A DNA stretch of 64,000 bases from Phytophthora sp. 'mugwort' (GCA_033558025.1 JAUCEF010000014.1:2294001-2358000); one strand, 5' to 3'; shown: positions 1 to 12,171, numbered from the stretch's first letter. Notes: generated by a model not told the origin, from the sequence alone. Program-made: numbers and translations.

Positions 1-1308
1 GTACTTGGTGCGTTGACGCTTGGTATTTATTCAGGTAAATAAATTATGCTTCCCAGGATAAATGAGTCTCCTGCGGGGAGGACACCTTAATGAGCCGATC
101 GACTTCGTATGAGCTAGATCGCTTTTTCGCATCCTACGAAATTCAAAGAAGAGTTAATTGCCTTATGAAAAAAATAAAAATGAAGTAAGTGCACATACCA
201 GTTCGCCAACCGACGCTTCGCGCGACTCGGATGCAGTCCCTTGTCTCTTTCCACGTAGTCGTACTGTGCATCGAACGCGACAGCTTCTCTTCACAGTCCC
301 CAGCTTTATCCTCTCCCGCGCGAGCTGTTGCTGTACGTCTAGGCACAGGCTGTTCAATAGGCGAAGTCTCCATCGCGCAGACCGTAAGTCCGCGACGGTG
401 TTTCCCTTGCGTCTCTTCGTGCCGTTTTCGTGTCCTTGCTTCCAAATGCCCGCGCAGATTCTTCGCTGCCAAGCCGCTCGCTTCTTCGACAGAACGCAAT
501 TCTAGAAATAAACGCGAAACCAGCGTTTACTGGACGATACGCGGATCACAGCAAAACATGGGCTGTATGGTAATTCATTAGTTCACGGACCTGGACGATA
601 CCTGGACCGAGACTCTGGACGATATCTGGACTCGAACTCTGGACGCTACCACTGCCGTTTATTTAAATGGGCACGACTAGTCGAACGCAGCGTTTATTGG
701 ATAAAATGCAGTGGTACGTTGTGCCTTTTGCATAAATAACATGCTATTTTACTTACCCTCGTAGTTTGCAGCCGCGAATCCCGTTTTGAGCGGCGACGTG
801 GCATCGACGACGCGGTGTCGACAATGGATTCTCGCAACGCTATACGCAACGCTATAGCATATACATGGCAGGCCACGTACTGTATGAGCCCTTCTAGCAT
901 CAAACGTGTGGCCAGTATTGCACATGCATGACTAGCTACATGCTGTGAACGAATAATGAGGCGCTTTCTCTAAAAATATACGGTCACTGGTGTTTGCACG
1001 GCGCAAAGGGCTAAGGATAATATCTTATCTGGTACAAATGACCTTGTTCGCTTAAAATATGAATGTCGCACCAAAATAGACGCATTCATACTAGCATTTG
1101 CATAAAATCGTTTTTGGCGCGCCTTTGCGCGCCCTTTTTTTGATAATGAATGTAATTAATCCTTTATATATCGATCGACTATCTATTTTTATAGCTTAAT
1201 GTTTAACCTAAAATGCCAACTTGAAATTACATATGATTGGACGATTCGGATTGGCTTCCAGCCGCCCCTCATCCTCTCATTTCAGAATTCGAGGAGCGAG
1301 GCGCTTGA
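1..1308. other. No gene recognised
   Basis: I see no convincing coding region here. The short overlapping open frames at 143-581 are arginine/serine-rich on both strands and match no family I know. The stretch holds a short tandem repeat at 591-648 and a GC-rich hairpin followed by a T-run near 1116-1141. It probably is the flank of the piggyBac-like remnant that begins near 1309. Confidence 0.5.
591..648. repeat. Short tandem repeat, 24-bp unit
   Basis: Two 24-bp units (591-614 and 615-638) beginning CTGGACGATA are followed by a partial third unit (639-648). A further related CTGGACGATA occurs near 532. The units differ at a few positions, so the repeat is not very recent. Confidence 0.7.
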
Positions 1309-4300
1309 TTGGACGGCGGTCGTCGTGGCAAGCGCCACAGTGAAATCAAGGCACAAGGGTTGAACAAGCGGCGGTGCCTAAGACTTGCAGACAAAACAGT
1401 TGCAGCAGATGCTGGAGTTGGTGGTGCTGCATACAGGCTCGGAGGAGCTGTCGAGTTTGAGCATGCCTGGCAAAAGTTGTTGAAGGCCGGATGGTCATCG
1501 AAACCTCCACCCAGCCGAAGTTTAGACTCACGCTATCGCTACATTAAATCCGGTGGAGACACCGCCGAGACAGAGGCGTAGATTTTTTGCTGGGCGAAAC
1601 GTCAGTGCTGCAGTTTTCGGCAGACCAGCGCCGTGAATTATTCTCCATTGGAGACGTTGCCGCCCCAGAAACGTCCGCAGCATGCTGGTAATAGGTATGC
1701 CACGACTAAGTCTGATTTCCCGCCAATAGAAACTAAAGAAGCGGGTCAGGACGATCGAGATAGCGATAATGATGTGGTAATGTTGGTATCCACGCAGTGG
1801 GCAAGCGAGGGTGTGATGATTTCGGACGCGAAGCCGCTGGAGGTAGACGTGGAGCCGTTGATTCTGGAGCTGCCGGGGGGGGGGGGGGGGGGGGCGGCGC
1901 TGTTGACCACGGACATGGTGTTTCCGGACTGGAGATTCTGAAGGTGGGGCGGACCGACGTGGTGTCATTGGTAGTGGTACGGTTGAGCGTTGCCGTGGTT
2001 CTGGCGGTACTGAATGTGATACTGGAGTACGCGACGAAGCGGTGGATTTGGCCGCAGGCGGTGATGACGATGGTAAAGACGTGGTCACCTTGGGTACATG
2101 ATCTGCTGCGGTTGCGTGGCGCCATTCCACCTACTAACCGTGGATTTTGATGCAAGTAGGAATCGGAAAAGAGGGGCAGGGTGATCAAGGCGGCCGAATC
2201 AGTCGTGATGGACGTGCTTTTCACGGTGGTACTGCCGGGCATGTGCGTGCAACGGCCGGACAAGGCGTCGCTGCTGGTCTCGAGGGTGATGTTGCCGGCT
2301 GTGGAGCCGTTGTAGGTAGGATTGACGGCCGTGGAGCTGTCGGACGCGGCAAATCTGCTGGCTACGGGAGTGGTGTAGCAGGACGTAGCGCCTCCGGGTA
2401 CTGCACTATTGGGCGTGGCCGTGGATTGGGTGGATGTGGGCGAGGATGCGGACGTGGATGAGGACGCGGGCACGGTGCTGCTGGGCTAAGTGGTGTTTCT
2501 CATAGACGTTTGAATTGGCCTGAACCAACCGATGTGACCGCATGTGTTCGTGCAGGTGGCGTGGAAATGAGAAAGCCCGGGGAACATGCTACCGAAGTAT
2601 TGATTGAGGGAACTCCTCTTGACAGCGGAGCTAGAACACTGGCATCGATGAATCCTGCTTGTGGAGACGGACCAGAACGAGCACCTGGTCAAGGCAATCC
2701 GACCCCAATCCGCACTCCTCCCACATTGCTGCAAGACATTTACGTGGACATGCTCGTAGCATTCACGCCAGAAAAGGAGTCGTGGATGATGGCGAAGGCG
2801 TATAGAGTGGTCGGCAGAGCCTACATCATCGGGCGGGTGTGTCGACGACTCAAGAAGGGCCGGTTTGCGTCTATCTTTTAAATCCGTTGGTTGGATTCGC
2901 AATTTCAAGGCGCTGTTGAACACGTCAGCGTGAGGGTCGTACAGACCGGCATAGAGAATTTCCGGTCCTTGACTCTGCTTGAAAAGAACCCGAACTGGAC
3001 AGTTCTAGCACAGGCAGATGGTTCGGACGAGATGGAACTGGATGACACGTCTGAGCTGGAAGTGGCAGAAGTTTATGAGGAGTATGAGTTCCAGAGAAGT
3101 CGTTGGCGAGCCTAGCTGAAATCGAGACTATTAAGAACATGCGCTTCGATCCGGTGGGTCAAATGGATGAACCAACAGATTTGTTTCGGCATACCGATGG
3201 CTCCGTGAAAACTCGCGCGCGTCCTGAGTACAAGCATATGTTTGAGCACTCCGGCAGTTCAAGGTCTTTTGCCTACCTCCTGCTTTATTTCTGGCGACAA
3301 GTATTGCATGAAACAAATGGGTACGCTATCGCTAACAACATCCGAACGTCGCAGGCATTCACGCTGTCCGAGCTAATGGCTTTCTTCGGGATATTATTAT
3401 TCATGTCGTTGAACGACAAAGGAGAATTCTCGAACTATTGGGGAGAGCAGCCGGAAGATCCCGTTTTTGGCGGAAGCACCACTTCAATGGACAGCGTGAT
3501 GGCGCCCAACAGATTCAAATTGCTTCGGCGTTGCCAAAGCTTCAACGCAAAATCCACCACACTTGCCACTGATGCCGCTCGCATTAGGCCATTGCTCAAT
3601 TTGTTGTGACGGGCGACAAGCATGTGAATGTTGGTCGTGAAAGAGCCCTTGACGAGGCCAGCGTGGCTTGTCGCTCTCGACAAGGGCGGCATATGATTGT
3701 ATACAACCCTATGAAACCTACCGTACCATTTTCGGTTGTATATGTTATGTTGTTCGACGAGCTGGGTTGCGCTAAACTATCGCTCGCATGCAAACGATCG
3801 GACATTGGGATTCTTCTAAACGGAGTAGTTTCCAGTCAGGAAGCTCAAGGGCTGGAACAAGAGCTGACCAAGGTTTCGGCTATCCGACAGCATGTATTTG
3901 ATGTGACACGCCCACTGTTTGGCACAAACAGGGTGGTCAAACATGGACAATTACTACACATCGGTCCAGCTACTTCAGGAGCTGCGTCTCAAGGGGCTAT
4001 ACGCACGTGGTACTATCCGGGCAAACAGCAAAGACTTTCCGGGACACACTATCCTTGAAAAGGAGCATGATAATTGTCAACCAGGGGATTTACGCCAGGC
4101 AGTCTCGGCAGACCATAGCATCATTGCTGCTTCTTGGTGCGATGAAAGTATTGTAAACATGGTAATTAATGCCGATCCCTCCAATCACTCCCGTGTCCCG
4201 TAAAATCGGCAGCACGGACGTTGTCTTCCAGCACCGACCTGTGCTAGCGCGTACAACAGCAACATGCAGGGTGTCGATCGTCTAGACCAGATTCGGGGAA

Positions 4301-4756
4301 GATTCTCTATAACGGATGGTCACTCTTTTCAAGCGGTGGCATAAGAAGCTGGCATTGGCTTTGGTGGACGTTGCTAGGGCAAACGCATATTTGACATGAT
4401 GGCTTGTGAAACCACCGACCGCTCGCGACCCCCATCGCTCTTTCATTATGGAGCTCGCTAGCGAGCTTATTGGCGGTCAAAGGGTTGATGCGCCAATCGA
4501 AGGACGTATGCTATTCGGGAGCAGGTCACTGCATGACCTGGAGGTATCAGCAGCCAATGATGCATCAATATCTAGTATACGGTTGGACGAAGTCTCGGAA
4601 GCCCAATTGCAAAGTGTACCTCCGTCACTTCCAAGCAGATATACGCAGACAAGAACCGAAAGCGTCGTCGCTGCATCGTCTGCAGGTGAGCAGACCGGTA
4701 TCTTACGAAGAGGACCAACTTCTGCTACTCACACGGTGTATGGCTTTGTAGTATAG
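1309..4756 (+). pseudogene. Degenerate piggyBac-like transposase
   Basis: This is a broken DDE transposase of the piggyBac (DDE_Tnp_1_7) type, spread over all three plus frames. The N-terminal piece at about 1440-1570 contains HAWQKLLKAGWSSKPP, typical of oomycete piggyBac proteins. A middle piece (2510-3115) includes IRWLDSQFQGAV. The core at 3103-3609 carries NMRFDPVGQMDEPTDLF and a helix-rich stretch ending APNRFKLLRRCQSFN. The following segments (3606-4203) contain KPTVPFSVVYVMLFDELG and, in another frame, the catalytic-region motif DNYYTSVQLLQELRLKGLYA. The C-terminal part holds NMQGVDRLDQIRG and RWHKKLALALVDVARANAY. Several frameshifts, stops, and an 18-base G run at about 1876-1893 show it is dead. 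Terminal TTAA duplications and inverted ends were not located. An antisense P/S/T-rich open frame over 1733-2473 is a shadow of this remnant. Confidence 0.8.
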
Positions 4757-4859
4757 TTCATCATCAAGAAGTCCAACTATGGATGTGCCCCCATTGACTT
4801 GGACGTGTTGAAAAAAATATCACAGGTTCTACGTGCAGGATACTGTTTACATTCAAAGG

Positions 4860-5910
4860 AAACATCAGGCGAGGTTCTAAACTCTCCACGGCGCGGCGCG
4901 ATCTACCGGTGATGACAACAAACGGCGTGCCTTGAATACCCCCCGCCGTGATACGCCAGATCGAGATGATTACCTAGAGCGTGCAAGCACATTCGTATCA
5001 GCTACATTCTGATTGAACAATTTTGGCGGGATCGACGCGAGCGCGGACGTGCTCCTGCTTGCCGTGAGCAAGCAGTGACCCGGACGAGTTGGTGCACTAC
5101 GTGGACGGCGTGGCGAGCTACATGATTGTGGTGGCGAGTAAGGGGTGAGCACTTGGCGCTACTGACGCTCTGGCCGCACTGCCTGTGTGCCCCCGCTTCA
5201 CCTCTCTCTCTCGCTTCAGTCGCGATTATCCTCCGTTGCAGTTTTGCGCCTATTGACGGCTTCGCCAACGCCGTCGAAGTGCACCCGCTGATGCACGTCA
5301 TGCTGCTGGATGAGAGCAGCAACAAATACTCCCGCAACCAGCAAGGTATCAACCTGGTGTCCACAGCTGGTGCGCACCGGTTCGAAGGGCAACGACGAGC
5401 GCTTCGTGTCCGTGACGCCGCCCATGCTAGCACATAGCACCCCGAGCGCCGCCGCCGTGCACCCACGACCATCTATCTATGCCCCGGCTTCATGACTGGG
5501 AGGAGAGAACGAGCAACAACGTCCTCCACCACGATGAACTACCAGACGACCCACAAGCCGACGACTACATCCGGAACTACTTCACCACCAACCGCCAGAA
5601 TCCGAGACGTCGGCAAGCAAGGCTGATGCGTTGACAAATGGCGAACGGCTCCAGGCTGACTGCCTGAAGGCTGTCGCGATGTGCGAACAGAATCGGCAAC
5701 GGCTTCGTAATTTTTCCCGAACGGGGTGCCGTCGCGGACTAAGACCATACTCGCGCTCATCATGCGCTTTAGAAGAAGGATGCTTCTGCAGTTCTTTAGT
5801 GACCTGCTGTTTGCCTACCACATGGGCAAGCTCAATGCGGAGATCTCGGATGCCCTCCAACGTGAGATCCCGCCGGAGGACTTCGCGTTGTCCTTTTGAG
5901 CAGCGAATAT
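4860..5910 (+). other. Unrecognised degenerate coding-like region
   Basis: GC-rich sequence with several gene-like stretches in different plus frames. These include DELVHYVDGVASYMIVV (about 5077-5127), NAVEVHPLMHVMLLDESSNK (about 5268-5328), and MRFRRRMLLQFFSDLLFAYH (about 5762-5822). GTGAGC near 5145 and a pyrimidine-rich CAG near 5219 could mark an intron. No single frame joins them and I do not recognise the family. It is probably a decayed fragment of a host gene or an unknown element. Confidence 0.35.
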
Positions 5911-5929
5911 CTGCTCACTTCCTGACCGC

Positions 5930-7030
5930 GGCCTCCTGGAAGGAGTCCCAGTGTGAGGGAACTACCGAAGGTAGACCCACACAGGCCGAAGTCCCGCCCG
6001 GAGCTCTTAATTCTTTCTTCGCCGGCTCGTGAACGCCTTGAGCAGGATATGGTGCGGTGCCTGGAGCACGCACCTAGCAGCATGCAAGTCCTGTTGGAAT
6101 AGGGGCGGCTTGGCCATCAGGTGGCGCTCGTACGTACGCGTCCTTGGGAGGGCGTCCGCTCCGTGGGACACCTCTGGACGGACGTACCGGGGGCGTACCC
6201 CCCCCCCCTTCATGGCGAGGAGCCGAATACTCCTTTGAAGGCGACTGGTCACCGGGACGGTCACTCCCTACCGACTTACAGCCGGGTATTCCAACTGCTG
6301 CCCATCGAGATCGTTCGAGATCTCTCCTCCCACTTGGCCCTCCTCCTCCTCGAAGGAGGGCGAGCTAAAGTGCCCCCCCCCTCTCTGTCTTACAACTGAT
6401 GGTTTCCAACGCATCGCTGAGTGGAGACCGGGAAGCCGTCCGTCTCTTACGGCTGGCTTCTGAGGCTGCTGCAGCTTTCGCAGCCTTGAGGCGGGTAGAG
6501 GCCTCAGCGAGCGTCAAGGTCTTAATCGGAGGACGAGGTTTCTCACAGGACGTCTCTGACGTTCAGGCGTCTTGGTCGCGTCGTCATGCCGACTGGATAG
6601 CGGCGTACGCGACCCAAGCGTGTTGGATGGCTCGAGTCATCGTCAGATCCCTTGACGAGCTGGTCCCGGAGGTCATTGTCGCCCCAGGACATGGGAGACT
6701 TGGCCGAGTGCTCCTCATTGTCCACAAGGAGCTCAGAGTCCTCCACAGGCGGCGGGCACCTAGATGCCACCTTGAATGCCACCGTGGTGGATCCCTTCGA
6801 AGCAGAGGCTTTGCCAAACGGCTTATAAATTCTTAGCCTGCTGCTTGGGAGCAACAGGCGTAGCAGGCGTTTGCGCACCGATGTTAGACCGAGTCTTGGC
6901 CATGCTTGATGCCGACGGGAAGGGCGAGACGAAGAGAACACGTGGAAGTGCTCGAGGCTCAAACGGAAATGAGCCAGCTGCGGAAGCCAACCGCAGCGAA
7001 GTCGATGTCTTTCGACTTGGAAAATGAAAG
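5930..7030 (-). pseudogene. LTR-retrotransposon gag-like remnant
   Basis: On the minus strand a gag-like protein starts near 6903 with MAKTRSNIGAQTPATPVAPK and then shifts frame. It continues as an acidic Ser-rich stretch (6543-6830) and further pieces including RHLMAKPPLFQQDLHAARC (about 6070-6130). Its position just inside the LTR at 7091-7357 is what a gag at the 5' end of a minus-strand element should show. C-runs at about 6199-6208 and 6370-6378 break the frames. No protease or reverse transcriptase follows, so the element is truncated before about 5.9 kb. The family call is an inference from context. Confidence 0.5.
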
Positions 7031-7090
7031 GCGGCGACGTCCTTTCACTCGTCCTGGATGGTCGGTAAACGGAACCTAAGTGGCGGAGGA

Positions 7091-7357
7091 TGTAACGGGT
7101 TTATATGAAGAGTGCCAAGTCACTCTTCAGAGTGGTGTGCCCAATAGGATAACATCTAGGATACTTTACAAATGACTTACAGTTAGTATGTAGACACATT
7201 AAGTAAGTCACCTATTAATATATTCAGTCTTATATCTACCTAACTTGGAAACAGCCCCCTTAGGCTTAAGGGACTTGTGAACTGCTGTTCACAAAGAGTT
7301 TGTACACTCTCAGGAGTTTGCACTTTCTGTGCGCAAGGTGTTGTGTGCCCCGTCACA
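7091..7357 (-). repeat. Putative solo/5' LTR, 267 bp
   Basis: The segment starts TGTAACGGG and ends CCCGTCACA, which are near-perfect inverted ends of the TG...CA form usual for LTRs. The interior is AT-rich. The gag-like remnant lies directly beside it on the minus strand, so this would be its 5' LTR. No second copy is in the window, so the LTR call rests on the ends and the neighbour only. Confidence 0.55.
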
Positions 7358-7910
7358 CTAAGGGAACGACACCAGTCAAATCATAAAAATGGTTGGTATT
7401 TAGCCGACTTACCTTCCCTCTTTTCCATCCTACAGGCCTCCTGACCCCTTTTCCGACCGTTGCCCAGGCCACGGGGACCACACGCGTGCTACCCGTTCCT
7501 ATGCCGCCTTGAATTGCCTCTCTTCGGCCTCTATAGGCCGACGCGTTTTGCGCCCGAGTGTGGTACACGGTACCGCTGGTACCCCGGTACTGATGGCGAG
7601 GGTGCCACTGGGAATGGTGGATCACTACGATTCTTCACTCCCTAAACTCTTTGTAGATCACAACCGTTTCAATCGCTTTCCACAGCAAATTGTGGGCTTT
7701 GATAATCCCAAAATCGCTCGCATTTTCCCCGTCTTCTCGCTTACAGCGATGAAATCTTCACCTTTCAACTTCAAAGTGGCAAAAAGAAAAGTCAATACGT
7801 CAAAAGCTACGATCAAAACGACAATAATTAAAGACACAGCAGACGTATATATTTATATCGCCTAACTGACTGACGGGCATGTTCTGCATGTGGTTCGCAG
7901 CTGCATGAAA
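7358..7910. other. No gene recognised
   Basis: Between the LTR and the IS630-like remnant I see only short open frames on both strands (for example 7509-7865 plus) without recognisable motifs. The 3' part is A-rich and may belong to the end of the IS630-like element. Confidence 0.4.
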
Positions 7911-9070
7911 CTACACCGTATGCAGGGCATACTTGTAACACAGCTCGGGGGTGATGGCTTCGTGGACTAGTAGATCCGTCGCCATCATCAAGTACTCCTC
8001 TCGATGCTCCTTGATCGTACGACGAGGACAGACTCGTACGATTGCTTGGCGGTGTCGGACGAGGAACCGTTTCATCATCCCCTTGAACGCTGATAAGCAA
8101 TTCTCGATGGGATTTAGCATGGGCGAGTACGGGCCCAGACTCAAAAGCTTAGCTGCCACGAACGCAGCCTCTGCGAAGACAGCTTCGACATTGGCGTGAC
8201 GCGGGGCGTTGCCTGCCACCAGGACAACGTCTCCCGGCGCCGCAGTCCTCCCGATGTGAATAGGCAGGCGACGGATAAACCCGGTGCACTTGTCCGAGGT
8301 GAACGAACCGGACCGTTTCTCCACATACGCCAGTCCGTTCTCCGAGATACGGGGAATCACATGGATATTCGAGCCTTTGCTCGCGCTGATACGGTTAACC
8401 ACACCCTCCCCCTTGAGGCTGCGGCCGCGTCGACGCGAACACCAAAAATTAAAGTTAGTTTCGTCCACATAATAAATATTCTACCTGGCGATTTCTAGCT
8501 CAGGAGGTTGACGACGTAGTCCTGCCGCAGGACCTTGTTGTGGTTGAGATTTCGGTAGTTGTTGTCTCGGCGCGTCTGCTTCATGGTATACATGTGTGTG
8601 TCCACGTGGTTCCTGATTATCTGCCAATTTACACGCAGCAAAAACCGCGCTCCCAGTGCGTCCATCATTTCGGCAAGCGTCAGGTAGCCGTTATCGTTGA
8701 GTAGGTGAAGCAGATAGTCCACATTTACATCTTGGAGCTTGGCATTGCGCCTATCGCCACGCCTCTTTCGAGAGGGGGGGGGGGGGGCTTCCCAATCATC
8801 GGCTGCTCGCGCGTCAGCAATCCACCCGGATGCAGTACGCAGATTGACGTCGTAAATGGTAGCAACTTCGCGCAATTTTTGGTCGTCACCGCGGCGTGGA
8901 GAACGTGGCGAACGGTAGCGTCGTCGTACAGCATTGGGGGGGGGGAGGAGATACATCGGTTTTACTGCATTTTGGTGCAAAACGTTGGTGCGAGAGAGGA
9001 GCCATCTGCCGCGCATGAGCCCGCGTTCATCACTTGCTGCACAGGCGATGAACACGGAGATTCCAGACAA
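7911..9070 (-). pseudogene. IS630/Tc1-mariner-type transposase, broken
   Basis: This is a minus-strand DDE transposase in two frames. The first (9070-8495) has a helix-turn-helix-like N-terminus with REVATIYDVNLRTASGWIA, a basic stretch, and KLQDVNVDYLLHLLNDNGYL. The second (8468-7911) begins with the first catalytic block MDETNFNFWCSRRRGRSLKG, then VVLVAGNAPRHANVEAVF, then YSPMLNPIENCLSAFKGMMK. In the family the second block is normally DNAP and here reads GNAP, which would remove a catalytic aspartate. A stop and a frameshift separate the halves near 8470-8495, and G-runs near 8778 and 8938 lie in the coding part. Dead. Confidence 0.8.
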
Positions 9071-9878
9071 TTGCCACGTTTATGTGGTGTTGGGATTGGG
9101 CCAGAGCTGAGTCACACTGCAACGTCCTTGTGACAGCAATTTATCGGTCACAAATCGCAATCAGGACCAACACACTCGCTCGGTTTTCTGCCTCTTGTAG
9201 CAGCTCTGATTATTAATACTTCTGTAGTCGACAGATTCGACCTGGTATGGTTCCTTTTTCAAAATGAGCACCATTTTTTTCAATCATTTATTCCGACCAA
9301 AGTCTGCTGTCCTCAGCCATATGATCATGTCTATCGCGCTGTCAGACGGCAACTTAGGTAATGTTGGACACGCTAATTTCGCATCCAGTGCAAAATTCTC
9401 ATGCAAACAGCGTTTCGGTTGTTGCCCAACGAAGAAAAGAACACCATATCCATGCCCTATCCAATAATAAGCACTACTTGACCGATCTTTGTCGGCAGCG
9501 ACATCTCTTTTTTTTCATCTCGACAAACTCTGGAGGGGGGTAATTGCGAAAGGAAAATTTTTTTTTACCTGTCGTTTTATTAATAGCTTTAGCAAGCACA
9601 ACGCGGTCACAAAACACAACACCCGTGCATTAGAACACAGCAGGCAGGGAAGGACTGCGCGTTGAGAGCACAAAATCGTAGTGGATGTCACACGCGCAGT
9701 TAGTTCATCAGTGCGTCACCGAATTCTCCCCATCGGCAAAAATCTGCTCAGTGCCAAGTGCATCATCACAAATGGAGTCCCTCCGCTCCAATCGACTAGC
9801 AACACCACACTTACTATTCAATTCGCCTGCCTTCGAGCACTAGCACCTGGAAAACACTACACCTTCCCTCCGCCAAAC
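9071..9878. other. Upstream region of the carboxylesterase
   Basis: No gene is seen. The reading frame of the carboxylesterase stays open back to about 9681, but no ATG occurs in it before 9879. The region contains short T and A runs (around 9505-9570) and presumably holds the promoter. I cannot point to a specific element. Confidence 0.4.
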
Positions 9879-11606
9879 ATGCGCGTCGACGCTCTTCTGA
9901 TGGCTGCCGCCGCCGTTGTGGTTCCTGTCATGGCTGGCGGCAGCACCTACGTGCTCGGAACGGTGCAGAGTGCCGCTGACAACACTACTTCTAACAGTCA
10001 GGCAACTACGACAACGAGAAGCGGCTCTTCATCCGCGTCGCTCCCCACCGTCGAGCTCGACTATACCACCGTCCAGGCCATCGGAGGCAATACCACTGTC
10101 GGATACTACAAGTATCAAAACATCCGATTTGCCAAGACGCCCACCGGCGACCTCCGTTTCGCGGTCCCAGAATGGCCCGACGTCGAGACTGAGACCAATA
10201 CCGGCACAAACCTCGCTGACGCCGACGTCGACTGCTCATCCGAGGAGGACTGCTTGTACCTAGATGTGTGGGCTCCGACCAACGCCGTAGGACGCAACTT
10301 GCCCGTGCTCGTGTGGACGTACGGCGGCGGCTTCACGGGCGGCTCCAAGTCGCAGAACACGCCCGAAGGTCTGTTTGATCTGTCCACGGACTTCGTCTTC
10401 GTGGCGTATAACTACCGTCTCGGCATCACGGGTTTGGCCACGGGTCCGACGTACCAGCACGAGGGTGGCGACGCCAGCCTGTGCGTGTGGGACTCGCAGC
10501 ACGCATTCCAGTGGGTGCAGAAATACATCAGCAAGTTTGGCGGCAACCCGGACGACGTGACGGCCATGGGGTTCTCGGCTGGCGGCTCGCAGGTGCTCTT
10601 CCAGATGACTCGCTTCGGTGGGAACGCGCCTTCTCTCTTCCACAAGGCGTACGTGATGTCGCCGGGTTACGTGCCTGGTGCGGGCCACCATCACGGTGAG
10701 CAATTCTGGCAGAATGTGTCCTCGGCTGTAGGCTGTGATGGTGGCCACCTCGACTGCATGCGTGGCGTCAACTTCTCGACGCTAACCAGCGCGTCGGATG
10801 AAATCGTCGATACGTACACGTACCAGATGCAGCCCCGTGTAGACGGTTTCATTGTCCCAGACACATACGAGGCCAACCTGTACCAGGGTCACTTCAACTT
10901 CTCGGGACCTTGTGTGATCTCGCATGAGCAGCACGAGGCGAATTCGCAGGCTTATGACGGCGTCAACAGCCAGGAGGACGTGTCCACTTACCTTCGCGTC
11001 TTCTTTCCCGCTATCACGGACGATGTCATCGAGGAACTCCTTCAGCTGTACCCAGAGGATGACTACGAGAGTAATGGTTTTCGTTTCGCGGATATGAAGC
11101 AGTCATTCGACCTGACCGGCAAGAACCTGGCCTTGACACATGCCCTTAACAACCAGACCTGGAACGCTGAGGTCGCGCTCAGCACGGCCACACACGGCAC
11201 CGACCAGAGCTACTACTGGTACAGCACGTACACTCTGTCAACCTCGTTAAGCACGACGACCAGCACCACGACAGCGTCCTCACGTGCTTCGACGACCTCT
11301 GTGGGTAACACTGGCGACATGGGAATGATGGACGGCAGCTCTACTGGCGGACCTAGCGGTGCTGGTGGCATAGGTGGCAGCTCGTCGATAAACGCCACGA
11401 TCGCCGTCATGATGCAGAAGTACCTCCTCTCCTTCGTACTCACCGGCAACCCCAACACCGTGTGGGCCAACGACACGATCTACTGGCCGCTGTACAACGA
11501 GTCGAGCATGGGCACCGAGATCGTCTTCAACGACACGTTCACGATTGCGGACGACGACCTGGCCAACGCCAAGAGCCTCTTCTGGAACAAGGCATTGTGG
11601 TACTGA
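9879..11606 (+). CDS. Secreted type-B carboxylesterase
   Basis: An intact, intronless 575-residue alpha/beta-hydrolase of the carboxylesterase type-B (cholinesterase-like) family, which hydrolyses carboxylic esters. The start at 9879 is the first ATG in frame and gives a clear signal peptide (MRVDALLMAAAAVVVPVMAG), so the product is probably secreted. EDCLYLDVWAP (from about residue 123) is the family's second signature. Next come YGGGF (oxyanion hole) and the nucleophile elbow GFSAGG with Ser233. Candidate acid residues are Glu350 or Glu353 in SHEQHEA, and the catalytic His is probably His439 in THGTDQSYYW. A Ser/Thr/Gly-rich insertion (about 450-505) precedes the C-terminal family block with YLLSFVLTGNPN. 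Many NXT/NXS sites fit a secreted glycoprotein. The natural substrate cannot be told from sequence. PEX11 copy 1 starts about 560 bp downstream on the same strand. Confidence 0.92.
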   Translation: MRVDALLMAAAAVVVPVMAGGSTYVLGTVQSAADNTTSNSQATTTTRSGSSSASLPTVELDYTTVQAIGGNTTVGYYKYQNIRFAKTPTGDLRFAVPEWPDVETETNTGTNLADADVDCSSEEDCLYLDVWAPTNAVGRNLPVLVWTYGGGFTGGSKSQNTPEGLFDLSTDFVFVAYNYRLGITGLATGPTYQHEGGDASLCVWDSQHAFQWVQKYISKFGGNPDDVTAMGFSAGGSQVLFQMTRFGGNAPSLFHKAYVMSPGYVPGAGHHHGEQFWQNVSSAVGCDGGHLDCMRGVNFSTLTSASDEIVDTYTYQMQPRVDGFIVPDTYEANLYQGHFNFSGPCVISHEQHEANSQAYDGVNSQEDVSTYLRVFFPAITDDVIEELLQLYPEDDYESNGFRFADMKQSFDLTGKNLALTHALNNQTWNAEVALSTATHGTDQSYYWYSTYTLSTSLSTTTSTTTASSRASTTSVGNTGDMGMMDGSSTGGPSGAGGIGGSSSINATIAVMMQKYLLSFVLTGNPNTVWANDTIYWPLYNESSMGTEIVFNDTFTIADDDLANAKSLFWNKALWY

Positions 11607-11902
11607 GCATTGCTGATACTTTCGGCTAGTGAGAGTTACGACGACCTATACTGCATCATACATATTCTGTTTCCCAGTGCCAACTTCAACCTCTTGCACC
11701 TTGCGTGTCTGTTGTGGCTCGCCATGTGCTATGCTTGCGCAGCGACCAGCCCCAAGGGACAGCAGCCTTTATCGCCGTATGCCTCGTCGTCGTCGTCGAC
11801 TGCCGCCGATAGCGACAATATCGACCAACTAGCGTCCATATTTACCACGTACTTAGTACAGCTAAAACACCAGTTAAAGAGTTAAAGGCCCTTCCCTGAC
11901 TT

Positions 11903-12171
11903 TATCACGTCGTTTTTCGGTATCCGAGACGTCTGAGTCATTCAATCTGAGCCCACATCTGATACTGTTCACGTAAAATCACCCGGTTCAAGTTGAGGTC
12001 ATTCCATTCCTCATCTCGCCTCGCTGCGCCGACATCTCGCATTTGCCGTCGCTTTCTTCACCTACACAGCTCCCCAACCGGTGAAACTACCTGCGCCCCG
12101 TTCATCACGCTCTTACGCATCTATCCGCGCCATTTCCATTCTCCAACACTCCATATTGACCGCAAACAGCC
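11903..12171 (+). promoter_or_regulatory. PEX11 copy 1 promoter and 5' leader
   Basis: TCATTCC at 12000-12006 matches the oomycete initiator consensus TCATTYY and lies about 165 bp upstream of the ATG, with pyrimidine-rich sequence after it. The promoter of copy 2 aligns along its whole length but has about ten percent or more substitutions and a 20-nt gap here that removes the initiator. The last 120 nt before the ATG differ at only three positions. That this initiator is used is an inference. Confidence 0.5.

Noticed and set aside
1110..1142. GGCGCGC-CTTT-GCGCGCC hairpin followed by a T-run, like an intrinsic bacterial terminator
   Set aside because: The window is clearly eukaryotic with spliced genes; the hairpin has no upstream gene and is more likely chance or an element end.
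1733..2473. 246-residue Pro/Ser/Thr-rich minus-strand open frame
   Set aside because: It lies opposite the piggyBac-like remnant, has low-complexity composition and no recognisable domain.
10260..10748. 162-residue minus-strand frame within the carboxylesterase
   Set aside because: A shadow frame caused by the high GC content at third positions of the real gene.
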